From Acanthaster planci (Eukaryota; Echinodermata; Asteroidea; Valvatida; Acanthasteridae): a DNA stretch of 36,352 nucleotides. The notes beneath the pieces were generated by a model. It made no database searches. It was given only the letters and a program-made list of their open reading frames with translations, and was not told where the DNA came from. Of the stretch, positions 11,701 to 22,691 are shown in pieces. Position 1 is the first letter of the stretch; the number at the start of each line of letters is the position of its first letter. The DNA lies in contig NW_019091645.1 in the NCBI RefSeq assembly GCF_001949145.1, positions 206,739 to 243,090 on the forward strand, written 5' to 3'. A program made the position numbers and the translations under genes.

Positions 11701-12253
11701 GACTTTCGACAGAATATAGCTCAATCTGATGTAATCTGATCGGGGTAAGCTCGTGCACAGCTGTCATCCTGGCAAAGATGGAAACCATCCCTTAGTTTTT
11801 CCCTCACTGCCCACAGTTTACAAATAAGGGCCTACATGCCCGGAGTTTGCAAACTGTAGGGTTTGCGCACATCTTGAAAAACAGTCATGGCTTGTCACTT
11901 TGAAAGACAGAGTGGGGGAGAGATTTGCCGGGGACTGTTTTGCTGGGACTTTGGTCCACGTTGGTCACATCTCTCCGTCAAATCCCCAGAGAGGGGGAAG
12001 GGGTAAAGAAACAGTAATGCTTAGTGGCCCCAAACCACAATCGACCTGTAGCATTTGAATGGTTGGACTGAAGGCGATTTTCTGCCAGTTGACTAGTCCA
12101 AAACCAACATACTCCGTTGGTCCTCAGCCTACAGGAGACGCTTAGAAGATATGCATGCGGCATTACTATAAATGTTTGTTTTATCATCATTTTCAACCCT
12201 TCTCATTTTCCTGCGTCCTCCATTTCAAATCGACCCGTGGCGTTTGAAATGGC
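8405..12253. repeat. eight dispersed copies of a 25-bp motif
   Basis: Consensus AATCGACCYGTRGCGTTTGA followed by RATGGC. Plus-strand copies at about 11679-11703, 12039-12064 and 12228-12253. Minus-strand copies at about 8405-8425, 9825-9848, 10602-10625, 11387-11413 and 11509-11530 (the last is weakest). Flanks are not alike. At 12221 the copy sits in an inverted repeat with CATTTCAAA and TTTGAAATG arms. The identity of the repeat is unknown to me. Confidence 0.6.
9256..9525 (+). repeat. pair of ~75-bp direct repeats, 195 bp apart
   Basis: Copies at 9256-9330 and 9451-9525 share CCAATCATAC, CCTCCACTCT, CAATGATAGCGCCCTCATCG and TTAGTCACAAC with few differences. The spacer holds an A-rich run (9355-9376), which could be the tail of a retroposed element. 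Confidence 0.75.
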
Positions 12254-12430
12254 TGCTACGCAACTGTCGAACGAATGACGGCCCGACACACCTGGGTCCA
12301 TCTATCCCTCTACAAGACTGGATAGTTTTGTTTTCCCTTTTGCCATTATGTGGCTACAAGTCATCCACGATTTTCTTTATGCCCTCTGTCCCAGGACGGA
12401 CGATCATTTATCAGGCATCTGTTATCATCA
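9526..12430. other. gene-free stretch apart from dispersed motifs
   Basis: No open frame with coding character. Contains T-rich and G-rich homopolymer runs (G10 near 10205) and a short ATCGATGCMTGAAGAA tandem near 10505-10550. Two exon-like fragments (11045-11090 and 11641-11720) are discussed as rejected. Confidence 0.4.
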
Positions 12431-12439
12431 TCGTTTCAC

Positions 12440-12990
12440 CCGGCTGATAGAGATAATACCTGATTTTGCTTGCACAGTACTCACAACTTTGTCTCTGATC
12501 AGTTTATTTCAACTCATCATCAATAACCACACTTCGACATTTGGTCCTCTGAACTCTCTAAGATCATTTCCCTCCACTCAGAAATCATCAGTGTCTTGAC
12601 AGTTTTTCTCTTCCCCCATGACCATCAACTTGGTTTAATCATAATTTAAAACAAGGCGATAACCAAGCAGAAATCTGTGTCAATGCAAAACATAACTTTC
12701 TTTCAAGACACGCAATAGTCTTGCCATTGCCAGTGAGAATTTGATCATCTGCGTATACATCAACAATACCGTAAAACACGGAGACAGCAGGTCCCGAATG
12801 GAGCTCTGTGAAACGTCACTCTGGGGTTACGCTTCATATTAAATACACCCTTTGTGTGCGACCTGACAAAAACCAGAAAACCGGTTCAGAGCGCCTGCTA
12901 AACAGCTCTAAGCTACCTCACTTTGGCCAGAAGAATTGCGTGGTTATCTGTATCGAACGCGTTTTAAGGTCTGTAAAAGCCACTCCCACA
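12440..12990 (-). mobile_element. decayed LINE reverse transcriptase (CR1/jockey-like)
   Basis: Read on the minus strand, fragments of a non-LTR reverse transcriptase appear in the right order but with stops and frame changes. AFTDLK lies near 12985, in the place of the usual AFDTVDH. FWFLSGRTQRV follows around 12846-12875 and corresponds to the conserved WF-SYL-GRTQ-V block. Next comes VDVYADDQILTGN, whose catalytic YADD is at 12744-12755, then QISAWLSPCFKL and KLMVMG at about 12615-12632 (the usual W...LKLN..KTE.MV.G block), then NVEVWL. This is an old, inactive copy. The clade call is tentative. The plus-strand open frame over the same bases is a shadow. Confidence 0.75.
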
Positions 12991-13149
12991 CGTCACCACA
13001 ATCAACACTTCTACTCTATGGGTAGCATTGCAGTTGTAGATTTGGCATGGGGCGAAATCCCAAGGATGCATACAGCTAATGCCATTGTAACACCCCTCAA
13101 TCAATCGCTCACAGCCCGCCCCATTTTACCTACCATTGGTAAGATCTAA

Positions 13150-13228
13150 AGTTAGTTTATACCAAGGCATTGCTTCAAAATTCCTATCGGTTTCAGGACA
13201 TGGCCATCCGACCGATTAATAATGGACC
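13150..13228. other. spacer between LINE relic and foldback element
   Basis: Possibly older 5' part of the same LINE; nothing recognisable. Confidence 0.3.
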
Positions 13229-13500
13229 AGCCATCGGCCACGGACGTATATAACAACCTCGACTTGCAACGCCTTTGTATGAAAAAGAAGCCAACCAGCG
13301 GCCATTTTACCGAGCCGAATAGATATGAGTAGGTTGGCTTGCTTGTATTGACGTCAAGAAGAACAAAGGCAGACCTTGCCGGAAAGCTTTGTATTCGGCT
13401 CGTTAAAATGGCCACTAGCGGATTCAATGATCTCTATAAGCTGATTAAGGGCATTTGCGAGTCCACATTTTATTATACACGTCCGTAGCATCGGCTTATA
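13229..13500. mobile_element. foldback (MITE-like) element with nested inverted repeats
   Basis: Outer arms: ATCGGCCACGGACGTATATA near 13234 pairs with the reverse complement of TATACACGTCCGTAGCATCG near 13473. Inner arms: AGCGGCCATTTTACCGAGCC at about 13296 pairs with GGCTCGTTAAAATGGCCACT at about 13396. No open frame inside. Short length, nesting and lack of coding capacity fit a non-autonomous DNA transposon. Confidence 0.65.
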
Positions 13501-15470
13501 CTATTCCGTGCATCCTGTAAGTTATAGGATGGAATGTAGGGGGAGAGATTGCTTTGGGGCCTGGGGACTGAGCTGGAGGGCAAGCGGCTTGTTGGGCATT
13601 GATCGGATGACAGCAGGTGGTAATCATTAACCTGGTTTGAGATTTTAGGGAGCTAAATAGGTAAAATTTATTTTACAATTTGTTTTTTATCCTAGGTACA
13701 TGTACATGTACGTTAGAATAACAATATATTGGGGGGTTTATGTGGCTGTGGGCTTCATTTTCCCTCACATGTCAAATCAGCTATTTTTCTACGTAATGTT
13801 CATGTCCAAACCATGTAAAATTTATCACTGACTGGACAAATATAACTATTTACTCCTGATTCACTTTTGTCTTTTAGCAAACATAATATCAACATTTCGG
13901 ATTCTCATTTTATTTGAAAAAAAGCCTGTTTAAATGGAATTTATCACTTATTCAACCACTCTTCTGAAGAATATTTAGGTGAAATTTTTCCACAAATGAC
14001 GGTTTCGCAAAACTGACAAAACGCACTTTGGTTCAACACGGGTACCATTTACGACAGGGATGTCTGGAAATATTGACAGCTTCCAAAAATAGAAATTTAC
14101 ATCCACAAATTGTAATTTACCTTTCTTTCGTGCACATTGCCTGTGTCAGGCTTGTAGACGATTACATAGGCTACATATAGGAGCGTATTTCATTGAGGGC
14201 AGGGTTGATCTTGCACGAGTTTCATTAGTATAACATATTTCCAGTGGACTTGAGACTTCATTCTTTGAAGTGTGGGAAAATCCTTCAAAACCACATTTAA
14301 ATATTTCCCCTCTCTATTTTTTTTTTAATTTCGTGCTGCCGTGTAATTGAGAATAACCTTATGTTGATATAGATCAATTTCCACATATCTACAAACCCAC
14401 ACGGACATGCACCAATACATGTGTATACAAACAACATAATCTCACATATTAAGGGAGAAAGAAGATCTGATGTTCCACAATATTTTCTTGAGGGGGTTAA
14501 AATATATCAAATATATATGCAAGGCATATTTTCAATCCAATTTTTTATTTTTTGTTTTCAATATCACTTTAGATTTAATTCCTTCCTTTGCTTGACTCTC
14601 GGACCAAAATTTATTCTAAAGAATAGCAGGCATATGGTGTGGCAACACGGCAAAATATATCAAAGAATGAAGTCACTGCGGAATAATGATGGAAAAAAGA
14701 AAATAAAGGAAAGACGGTCAATACCTAACGCCAGCCACACATGGCATGTCCATCAACAGTGAGTTGTGTTGAGTGAATAACGGAGGGGCTGTTGCTCCAC
14801 TGAAGCCTTGGGAGTCAAGACGAAGGATTTATCGGCGAGCATTGGCCCCTCGGGAACACTTCACCTGACAGCCAACCGATAATTATTAAATTCATCGGTT
14901 GGACCGTTCAGTCCTACGCCCACCCGGTAGGAATTTTGAAATGGTGTCCTACATCTGAGGCACTCTTCTCGTCTTTGTCAATAGTGGAGACTCTGCGGCT
15001 GCTAGGGAACCATTAATCTTACCATTGTGTCCTTCCTCCATGTTCTCACTTACGGTGGTTTTTCGTTCGTTGTAAAGTCGAGCATGCTTGATGCGAGCTT
15101 GTAGGCTCTTTTTGTACATTGCTTAGATCTCAGTGTTATTTTAGATCATGGCTTTCATATATTTTGGCTCTCATCGATCTTACCTCTGTCAATTAACTGC
15201 GAATTATAAGTCTCGCAACTAAGGGGAACATCTCACTGGTCCACGTCTCAAGTTAATTGGAGGGGGGCAGGTATTTTCACCTTTTCCTTTAGCTGATGTG
15301 TCTCGATGCAGATTTCATGTTGGTTGTATTCAGTTTGGCTGAAGAACAAGCTTTAATCAGGGAACTTCTAGTTGTCATCAATTAAATAGGCCTAAATGTG
15401 CAATTCCAAGATATCATCGTGACTGTAGGCCTATTAGTGGTACCTTCGGACATGCCGTGAATTCTCATTT
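13501..15470. other. gene-free AT-rich stretch
   Basis: No convincing exon. Holds TACATGTACATGTAC at about 13696 and a small perfect stem-loop at 14872-14902 (CCAACCGAT, 13-base AT-rich loop, ATCGGTTGG). Confidence 0.4.
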
Positions 15471-15471
15471 T

Positions 15472-15526
15472 CCAGAAAACCCTAGTTCAGCAGCGAGCAG
15501 CCTGAACTCGGCCGGGGGTTTTCTGG
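15472..15526. repeat. nested hairpin
   Basis: CCAGAAAACCC (15472-15482) pairs perfectly with GGGTTTTCTGG (15516-15526), and inside it GTTCAG (15485-15490) pairs with CTGAAC (15502-15507). Likely the remnant of a small foldback element. Confidence 0.6.
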
Positions 15527-16428
15527 CAGGTCGAACCAGGAATTCGAGGATCCGCCAGCTACTGTTATCGCCCTCAGGGAATTTTGTTACGAGCTAAGTG
15601 CAGAACTGCAGCCAGGGTTTGACCTTGGCTTGACTGGGTGGTGAGTGGACTTTGCCAAAAGTTTTTTTCAACACACGTTCAGTTTTATAGGGGCTCGAAA
15701 GTAGTGAAGCATTCCATTTTGACCAGTTCTGGAACCACATTTTCCCGTTTTAATCGTTCAAATCGGTGCTCAAACACCCGAGTTACTTTAAATCTTTGAG
15801 CTGTGGAGTCGTTTGTATGGGTCACAACTTACTCAGCACGCATGCGTGAAAAGCTGCCTTGCAAGTGAATGAATAATTAACATGATCATAGAAATTGTTC
15901 CATGCGATATATCATAACATGAAATGGAAGTATACGAAAAAATAATGCGTGTCTGTGTACACATTCTGACCTTAATCGTTCATAATAATATTCTCAATGA
16001 ATTTAGTGGACACAGCTATAGGGTATTGATCACAAAGTTAAAGTTGGACTGTATGCCTCGCGGACGTAAACGGCACTCATGTTGCAAAATCGGGTGTGTG
16101 AATGAAGGCATCATGTGTCTTATACAATACAAAGAGAGTGGTTTTTCATACCATCTAGAATGGTGTCTGCTGAGGTATTTGAGTACAAAAGTGTAACGAA
16201 ATAATTATGGCTGAAGGTCTCATCGTGCAGGAAAGAGGTCCAGGCAGCAGAGATATATAACTTCAAGTTATAGTTTTAGGACGATGGGAAGATGCAAAGA
16301 TTAAAAAAAAAGCTTCGATATGGCGCTCAGTACTTCTTGGTACTGAATACCTCCCCCGGTTGTGATTCCGCACTAGAGAGGGACAGGCGGGCGTCCAAGG
16401 GGGAAACGAGGCTTCCTGATCGAGGGGT
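15527..16428. other. no gene seen
   Basis: The 90-codon open frame at 15924-16196 has no recognisable domain and no splice context. Confidence 0.4.
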
Positions 16429-16665
16429 GGATCAAAATATGCACTGAACTTCGCCATTAGAATTGGGATTACGGTATGCACTAAACTTTGTTGTCAGAAT
16501 TCAGCCGCAGATCAAAACATACGTTAAGATCTGTTGTCGGAATTTTGTCTCCTTATTAATTGCGAGGGCGCATCAAAGTTTTCACTGAACTTTATTCTGA
16601 ATTCCGCCCCTTTACAGGGAGGGCGATGAACTGACGGTAAAAACTAAACTTCACTCTCAGAACGC
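16429..16665. repeat. degenerate minisatellite, about five units
   Basis: Imperfect units containing ATCAAAAYATGCACTRAACT, then TTYGTTGTCRGAATT. Recognisable at about 16430, 16474, 16508, 16572 and 16638. Spacing is irregular and divergence high. Confidence 0.6.
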
Positions 16666-19090
16666 TTCTTCAACAAATGATAATTTTAGGAATTACTCCT
16701 GCAAGTCTTTTAGGCAACCATATCGACAACGTTTTGAATCTTTTTATACACATTTTAATACCTTTGTGAGTTTACACACGTTATTGGATATATTAAGAAA
16801 TTGTGGTAGCTTAATTATTTATATAAAGTTCTGTATGGCAATAATGGTTTTATTTCATTAATATTAATGCCCATGGACACCTTGTAAAGTCCACAAACCT
16901 GGCGTGCATCAGCAATAATCAGCATTAGGGGTGCTAGTTCAGTCTGGCACCGCACAGACGGAAGTCTAGGCCCCTATCGTCCGCTGATGAATTAAAGTAT
17001 TCCCCTCCCGATGATCATTATGTGCGAAAATTATTGGTCATGTTGAACCTACAGATTTGCTTTAAAGCAAAAAGGTTTTTTTAAGTTGGTACTCAGTTCA
17101 GTCGACCTTTCAGATTCAAAAATGGAAAAATTGTTTTTTTTATTGGTAAAAACTGTTATCTGCTGAAAAAAATACCGAAATAAAAAATACTTGTCTCTGT
17201 CCTCCAAATGTTACTTTGCACCAACTTACAAAAATGCCTCAATTAGGTTGCCCTCTTTTTTCCCATTTCCATTCAATCAATATGTACTTAAAATTTAATT
17301 CTATGGGAGGAGACTACACTTCAACCTCCATGGAAGCTTCCTTTAAAATAATCCTTTAAAGTAACAATTATCAAATTGTTCAAGTCGAATTTCCCTGGCA
17401 ATTATACACAAAATTATTTTATTTCGCCTTCACTGGACCGGTACTGTGTACATGTGCTCAATGTGGATGTACGTACATGTACACGTACATGCACTGTACA
17501 TATGTACATGTGTAGATGCACATGCACATATATGTGCATCCGTACGGGATACGTCCACACGTTGCGTTACGCGTTGGGGGCGGGTTTCTGGAAAACTAGA
17601 TCTGGCCGCAGAAGGTCGGATCTGGACTAGCCACCCGCAGCTAGTCTGATGATGGATGGTGTCCTTGATGAGAGTAGATGAGGACGTCTTCCCTGGGGTA
17701 AAGATAAAATGCAGCTGATGAGATGTTATTTTCTATTTTATCATAATTTTTTTAAGTACACTTTACTGGCCTTGCACCGTCTGAACTGTCAACATCTTTT
17801 GAAAAATTGCACGTTGCAAGTGGTTTATGGCGCCCTCTGTTTAAAAATAGAAGGTCGGCCGTTGTTCTCGGGTCTAGGGGTCAATTCTTCATTCGTAAAA
17901 ATGTAAACAGTTTGTCCAAGCAGTAGCACAGTACTTTTATTATACTATACATAGGCCTACTATTTTAAAAATAGCGCCTTAGCGGTGTGGGCCTACGTGA
18001 CTCCGTGTACACGATGCAGGCTCATTCATGGTGGAAGTTATGCTGGTGTGTGGTCACATCGGTCGTGAGCAGTAAGAAGGGCCGGGAGTTCACCGGGTCT
18101 GAATTTTACGTTTTGGATAACATTGGAGTCGGTAAGCTTATTATAACATAATGGATTGCGTTTTGACATTCCCTAAAACAACTAACATGACTAAGCCTAG
18201 CCTGGGCATACAACTTGAGCCATTGCAAGCACTCTGTCCTGTTGCGTGCCATTGCCATTGGCATTGCCTTGTCATGGGTTCTTCCAAAAATGGGTAAAAA
18301 TTCTGTACTCATGACTCATAAAAAAGTCATATGGCACTCACCCGAACTACATGTATGTGGCAAAAGCACTAATTTATGAAACGCCTAGGCCCAAGGCGTA
18401 CATGAACCTACGTAGTAATTGTACAATTTTGACATGTTTGAGGCATGTTTGGATGAATTGAGGAATATTTTATGCACTGTACATGATTATATACATGTAC
18501 TTCAAGCGGTTTTGACGGCCATGATCAGATGATAGTTACTAATACTATGAGAAGCAAAAAATGTGCACAAGAGAACATGAAAGTGAGCACAGCATTGTTT
18601 CTGACTGTTTGCCAACTGGACTCTGAACAACTTGACCGTTCAGACAACTTGACCATTCCAACGGTCAGAGCCTCAGATGGACAGCTAGACAACTCAACCA
18701 GGACAAATCATTGTGTATGTGTATTGAGAAATGTAGATTTGTTAATTACCCACAGATTGTCAAGCTTGCGCTTGAAAGTCACATTGACCACACCGTTTTT
18801 GCAATTAAAAGGATAAAGGACTGGCATGACGGGCCGGGGGGACAGACCGTTTCCCACTCTGGCAGAGTAGCAAGGCTCTCATTGGTGCAACCAAGGTACC
18901 TGTGCACTGTGGACTCTGCGCTGCGTCACCATGGCCACAGTGTACATGTACATGTCGACCGGTCCTGTGCACGGCCATGCCTGGTGAATTAAAGAAAACA
19001 TAATGCGACACGCGCGGAATTTCCCCAGCACTCATTGTGCAATCCATGTTGAATGCCCAAATGTGAGTGAAAACAGTAGCTGATGAGAAT
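16666..19090. other. gene-free stretch; possible far-upstream region of gene C
   Basis: Contains a GTAC/ACATGT-rich block at about 17445-17545. At 18000-18135 a moderately GC-rich segment ends TTGGAGTCG before GTAAGC, and could be a non-coding first exon of gene C because that gene's coding exon begins with a spliced leader. This link is only inference. Confidence 0.25.
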
Positions 19091-19460
19091 GTTACGCCCC
19101 AACTTTAGCAGTCCCAACTATAGTTGGGACAGTCCCAACTGCAGTGCTGCAGTTGGGCTGGCCCAACTATTGTTGACCAATGTCTGTGGGAAATGTCTCA
19201 ACATTATCCAAGTCAATGTTTCTCACACTTGACACAATTCATCTAAAATGTGGCACTTCATCCGTTCATTTAGCCCTATGACCAATGACACGACATTTGT
19301 AAACAATATGACTTTGGCACATGCTGGGCACATCATGCGCACAGGACCTATCTACTGTAGTTGGGCCAGCCCAACTGAAGCACTCTGGTTGCGACGGGCC
19401 CAACTATAGTTGGGACGGGCCCAACTATAGTTAAAACTGATGCTATAGTTGGGGCGTAAC
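19091..19460. mobile_element. 370-bp MITE with GTTACGCCCCAACT terminal inverted repeats
   Basis: Left end GTTACGCCCCAACTTTAGCA and right end TGCTATAGTTGGGGCGTAAC are inverted copies with one mismatch. Sub-terminal blocks repeat a CCCAACTATAGTTGGG palindrome several times; GTCCCAACTATAGTTGGGAC at 19111-19130 is a perfect 20-bp palindrome. No open frame inside. I could not find an exact target-site duplication. Confidence 0.85.
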
Positions 19461-20400
19461 GAACAAAGCTGAACAAAATGCTGCTACTAAGGCCTTAGTA
19501 AGGGTTTTTTTTTATGTGTTATTTTTTACCAGTACATTGGGAAGCAAACTCTACAACTTTACAGAAAAAAGATTGTTTTTCAAAAGTTACAAATTTTTCT
19601 TTTATACACAGGTACATCGTAGTTTTAGGATGACCGTCGACCTTTAATTGCCATTCAAGCTGAGAAGGCTCTGTTTGCTTTTTGAAAAATTTTAATTGGT
19701 GTCAAAAGATGAACAAAGCTTTAAGCATGTTAAGGAGAAATACCATAACAGGAAAATTCTATTGCAGTGGTTCGGGAACAGTGGAAACATTTGACGCCCC
19801 CTCCATAGGGTTCAACGTGGACTCAATTTTGAAAATGATGTGACATCTGTTCCTCCATCTGGCCTTAATTTGGAATGCATTTTGTCATGTTGTTTATGGG
19901 CTTCCGATCAAATCTCTTAATATGTGACAAAATAATGTTCAAAAGCAGTCAAAAAGTAAAACAAATCTTTCTTATGCTTCAAACGTTCCAGTATGAACAT
20001 GATGAAAGGGATAGGAATGGGACATATTGAGTAATTACGGCAATTTTTGGAACAACTTTTATGTGCTGAAGTTGTACAAATTCCTTTGACAATCCTTGAG
20101 AAATTGACTTTTTGATTAAGCTCTGTCAAGACAAGTTCGAGCAACACTACCAGTACCACTATAAAGACTACATGTACATGCAGTACAGTGGAAGTTGACA
20201 CTGAGTACAGAGGGCGCTGTTACTTGCAATTGATCTTGATGCTTTTGCAAGGACTGGAATGAAGGGCACAGACAGTGTAGTTATCATGGTTGATGGTAAC
20301 CTATTCCCCTGAAGACAGTAGTTATTTTTGGGAGTTTTCCGGTATACATGTACATGTAGTTCACTGAGATGGCTTTGTTTGATATTTTCCTGTATTTAGA
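19461..20400. other. no gene seen
   Basis: AT-rich sequence between repeats, with TACATGTA-type words at 20167 and 20345 and a CTCF-core-like AGAGGGCGCT at 20209. Confidence 0.4.
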
Positions 20401-20502
20401 GTGTTTTCCGGTGTTTAGGGTGTTTTCTGGTAGTTTTTCGGTAGTTTTGCGGTGTTTTTCTGTGTTTTACGGTAGTTTTTCTGTGTTTTTGGTTTTTTTG
20501 GT
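20401..20502. repeat. GTGTTTTYCGGTAGTTTT minisatellite
   Basis: Short imperfect units of GTGTTTT, CGGTAGTTTT and CTGTGTTTT alternate over about 100 bases with nearly no A or C on the plus strand. Confidence 0.65.
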
Positions 20503-20898
20503 GCTTTCCAGTATACCCATGTTAAGTAATGGATAGGGTTTTCTCCAAGCAATGGATATTTAACCAGTTTTATCGTCCTGCGATGTTTTTGTCGCTGCAC
20601 TGGCACGAAACTGAACATGCATAGTGAGCATGGTGAGTGCTGTTGAATAGACGTACATGTACATTGTACATGTAGCGTGACAAATCGTTGGGTCCATGCT
20701 TTTAAATGCATGTACTGTGCATGAATTCCGTGTGAATTTCCCCAAGATGGAATTCAGACCAAAAAGAATCCTGTAAAGCCCCAAATCCTATTATCACCAT
20801 CCTGTTATCTGAACAAAATGTAAGTAGATGGCAGCTGAGGTGCACATCACAACTTGGAGGCTGGTCAGCCTTAAATAAACTTTATTTGGAGACAAAAC
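20503..20898. other. no gene seen
   Basis: Unremarkable apart from ACGTACATGTACATTGTACA near 20651. Confidence 0.35.
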
Positions 20899-21185
20899 CA
20901 GGGGCCAATTTCATAGAGTTGCTTAAGCACAAAATTTGCTCAATTGTGAAAAACCTTACTTAAAAAACAAAGGTTACCGGCTTCAAAATCTCTGTGTAAT
21001 TGCTAACCAAAACACAGCTACCGGTACATGTACCGGTAAATACATTTACATACTGTCTATGTACGATCCCAAAATAATATACACCTCATCGAGTTTTGGC
21101 TGGTTACCTGATTTATCAAGCAAGGTTTTCTTGCACTTTTAAAAGCAAATTTTGTACTTAAACAGCTCTATGAAATTGGCCCCTG
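20899..21185. mobile_element. MITE with CAGGGGCCAATTTCATAGAG termini (hAT-like ends)
   Basis: Left arm from 20899 and right arm ending at 21185 are inverted copies over roughly 90 bases: CAGGGGCC ends, then CATAGAGYTGCTTAAG, AAAATTTGCT, AACCTT and GGTTACC. The interior has ACCGGTACATGTACCGGT, an 18-bp palindrome. CAGGG-type ends are typical of hAT elements. No clear 8-bp target duplication and no open reading frame. Confidence 0.85.
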
Positions 21186-22670
21186 ATCCCTAAAAGAAAG
21201 AATGCCTTCGTAGAAAGGGGACTTACACGTATTTCCCAAGTGTGCCTAAACAAGAAAAAAGGCTTTAATTAATTTTTTCCATTCATTTGGTACATGTATA
21301 GTAAGTTTCAGTGATTTTTATGAGTTTTGTTCAAATTAAATATCAAGCATTCTTGGGCATTGGCAAAGTTTTCCTTTAAGGTAAAATAGCCACATTAGTT
21401 GCTTTCGATCCAACTACATGTATGCCCAGCGTAAGCGTCTCCCTCAATCTGCTCCTGCCTCCACCAGTATTCTCAGCAATTTTCGGTGTGCCTTTCTGCT
21501 GCGATATCTGGCTTTTTTGCCATCTTTCTGCTGCATTTGCCCAATGTCACCTGCTCTTCAGGGAGAGAGAGGCATGAAGAGGCAGTCTAAGGGATGATCC
21601 CACAGTTCAACCTTCTTAAATTGACTGTCCTATTTCTAAATGCTTCCTAAGAGGCAACCAGAAGCCCTGTTCCACCCGTCATTTGTGGAGCCGCCCGGTA
21701 ACACTGTTGTATTGATATTCAGACAAATTGTGATGATGCAGTCTTTTTCTAATCCTTCATAACCCATTATAGACTCCTGCTTGTATAAGTTGTAATCCTA
21801 GAAGAAAACAGTATCATTTGGGGGGAAACAGTAGCTTATGGTGCTTTCTTCTGCTGAATCTACTGGTAATTACGTCACTGATTGTATCCTCAGAGCAATG
21901 GTAGGATCCACAAGCCTGCATGTAAAGAAACTTCCTATTTTGGGAGACATTTGCCCCTGTGAGGGAATGATTTTAGAGACTTCTCCAAGTTTAGGAACTG
22001 TCTCCAAGTTGTGATGTGCACCACAACTGGTGGGGTTCAAAGATGAAACCCTGGTAACATACTTTAGTAGGGTTTACTCCGACGTAACAGATTTTAAAGA
22101 ACAGTGTTCTAAAACCCCTCACCTCCAATCAATGGTTGTTATGGTAACAGAGGATGATATTCAGCATTGGATCCAAAACATTTTCAAAATAAAATGTGCA
22201 TGGATAATTCCAGAAATTTTTTAGGGGTCTGTTTTTTGTGTCCTTGTCATATCTGACATATGATTTTGTAAACTTAAGAACACATTTTCTAATTTCAGTG
22301 AGTGATGAATTGATGAAAATTATCTGCCAAACAAATAGTAATAGTTTGAAATCAATTCTGGTTATACATGTACAGTTGTATTTCCATGTCAAATAACTAA
22401 GGTCAAATGTAACAAGGACACAAAAATGTCAAACATTGGATCCCTCATTTCTGAAATTACCCACATACAGAAAACGTCCTTTGAGGATTTTTTTACAGAA
22501 ATACATGTACATGTACCGTACATATCCAATGTAGTCTTGAAAATCCATCCACAGTCTGGGGAAAATCTGCCACATGTTTCTAAAACAGAGATCTCACTGT
22601 AAAACAAAAGACACTGTTTCCACTCACCACAAGATTATAGATTTTTGAATTTTATTTGTTTTCATTTCAG
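21186..22670 (+). other. upstream intron/intergenic of gene C
   Basis: No gene. At 22126-22160 a fragment reads MVVMVTEDD, close to the end of exon 1 of genes C and D. The region ends in TTTGTTTTCATTTCAG, the acceptor of the leader-containing exon. Confidence 0.35.
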
Positions 22671-22691
22671 TTTGGATGACTGCTGAGCACA
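22671..22691 (+). promoter_or_regulatory. conserved spliced 5' leader of gene C
   Basis: The exon begins at 22671 after TTCATTTCAG with TTTGGATGACT, and the ATG follows at 22692 in a Kozak-like setting (CACAATGG). Gene D has the same acceptor and TTTGGATAACT before its ATG. An upstream non-coding exon is therefore expected in both genes. Confidence 0.6.

Noticed and set aside
11641-11719. Coding-like stretch KEIVRVFKGSDSQPTVAFEM after TTCTTCCAG
   Set aside because: It contains a copy of the dispersed 25-bp motif and has no partner exons, so it is more likely repeat-derived.
12808-13149. 113-codon plus-strand open frame
   Set aside because: Overlaps the antisense of the LINE reverse-transcriptase relic, whose motifs lie on the minus strand.
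14872-14902. Histone-type 3' stem-loop
   Set aside because: Stem and loop sequences do not fit the histone consensus and no histone gene is near.
17560-17650. GC-rich piece as a first exon
   Set aside because: No open frame linked by splice sites, and its neighbourhood is a GTAC-rich simple sequence.
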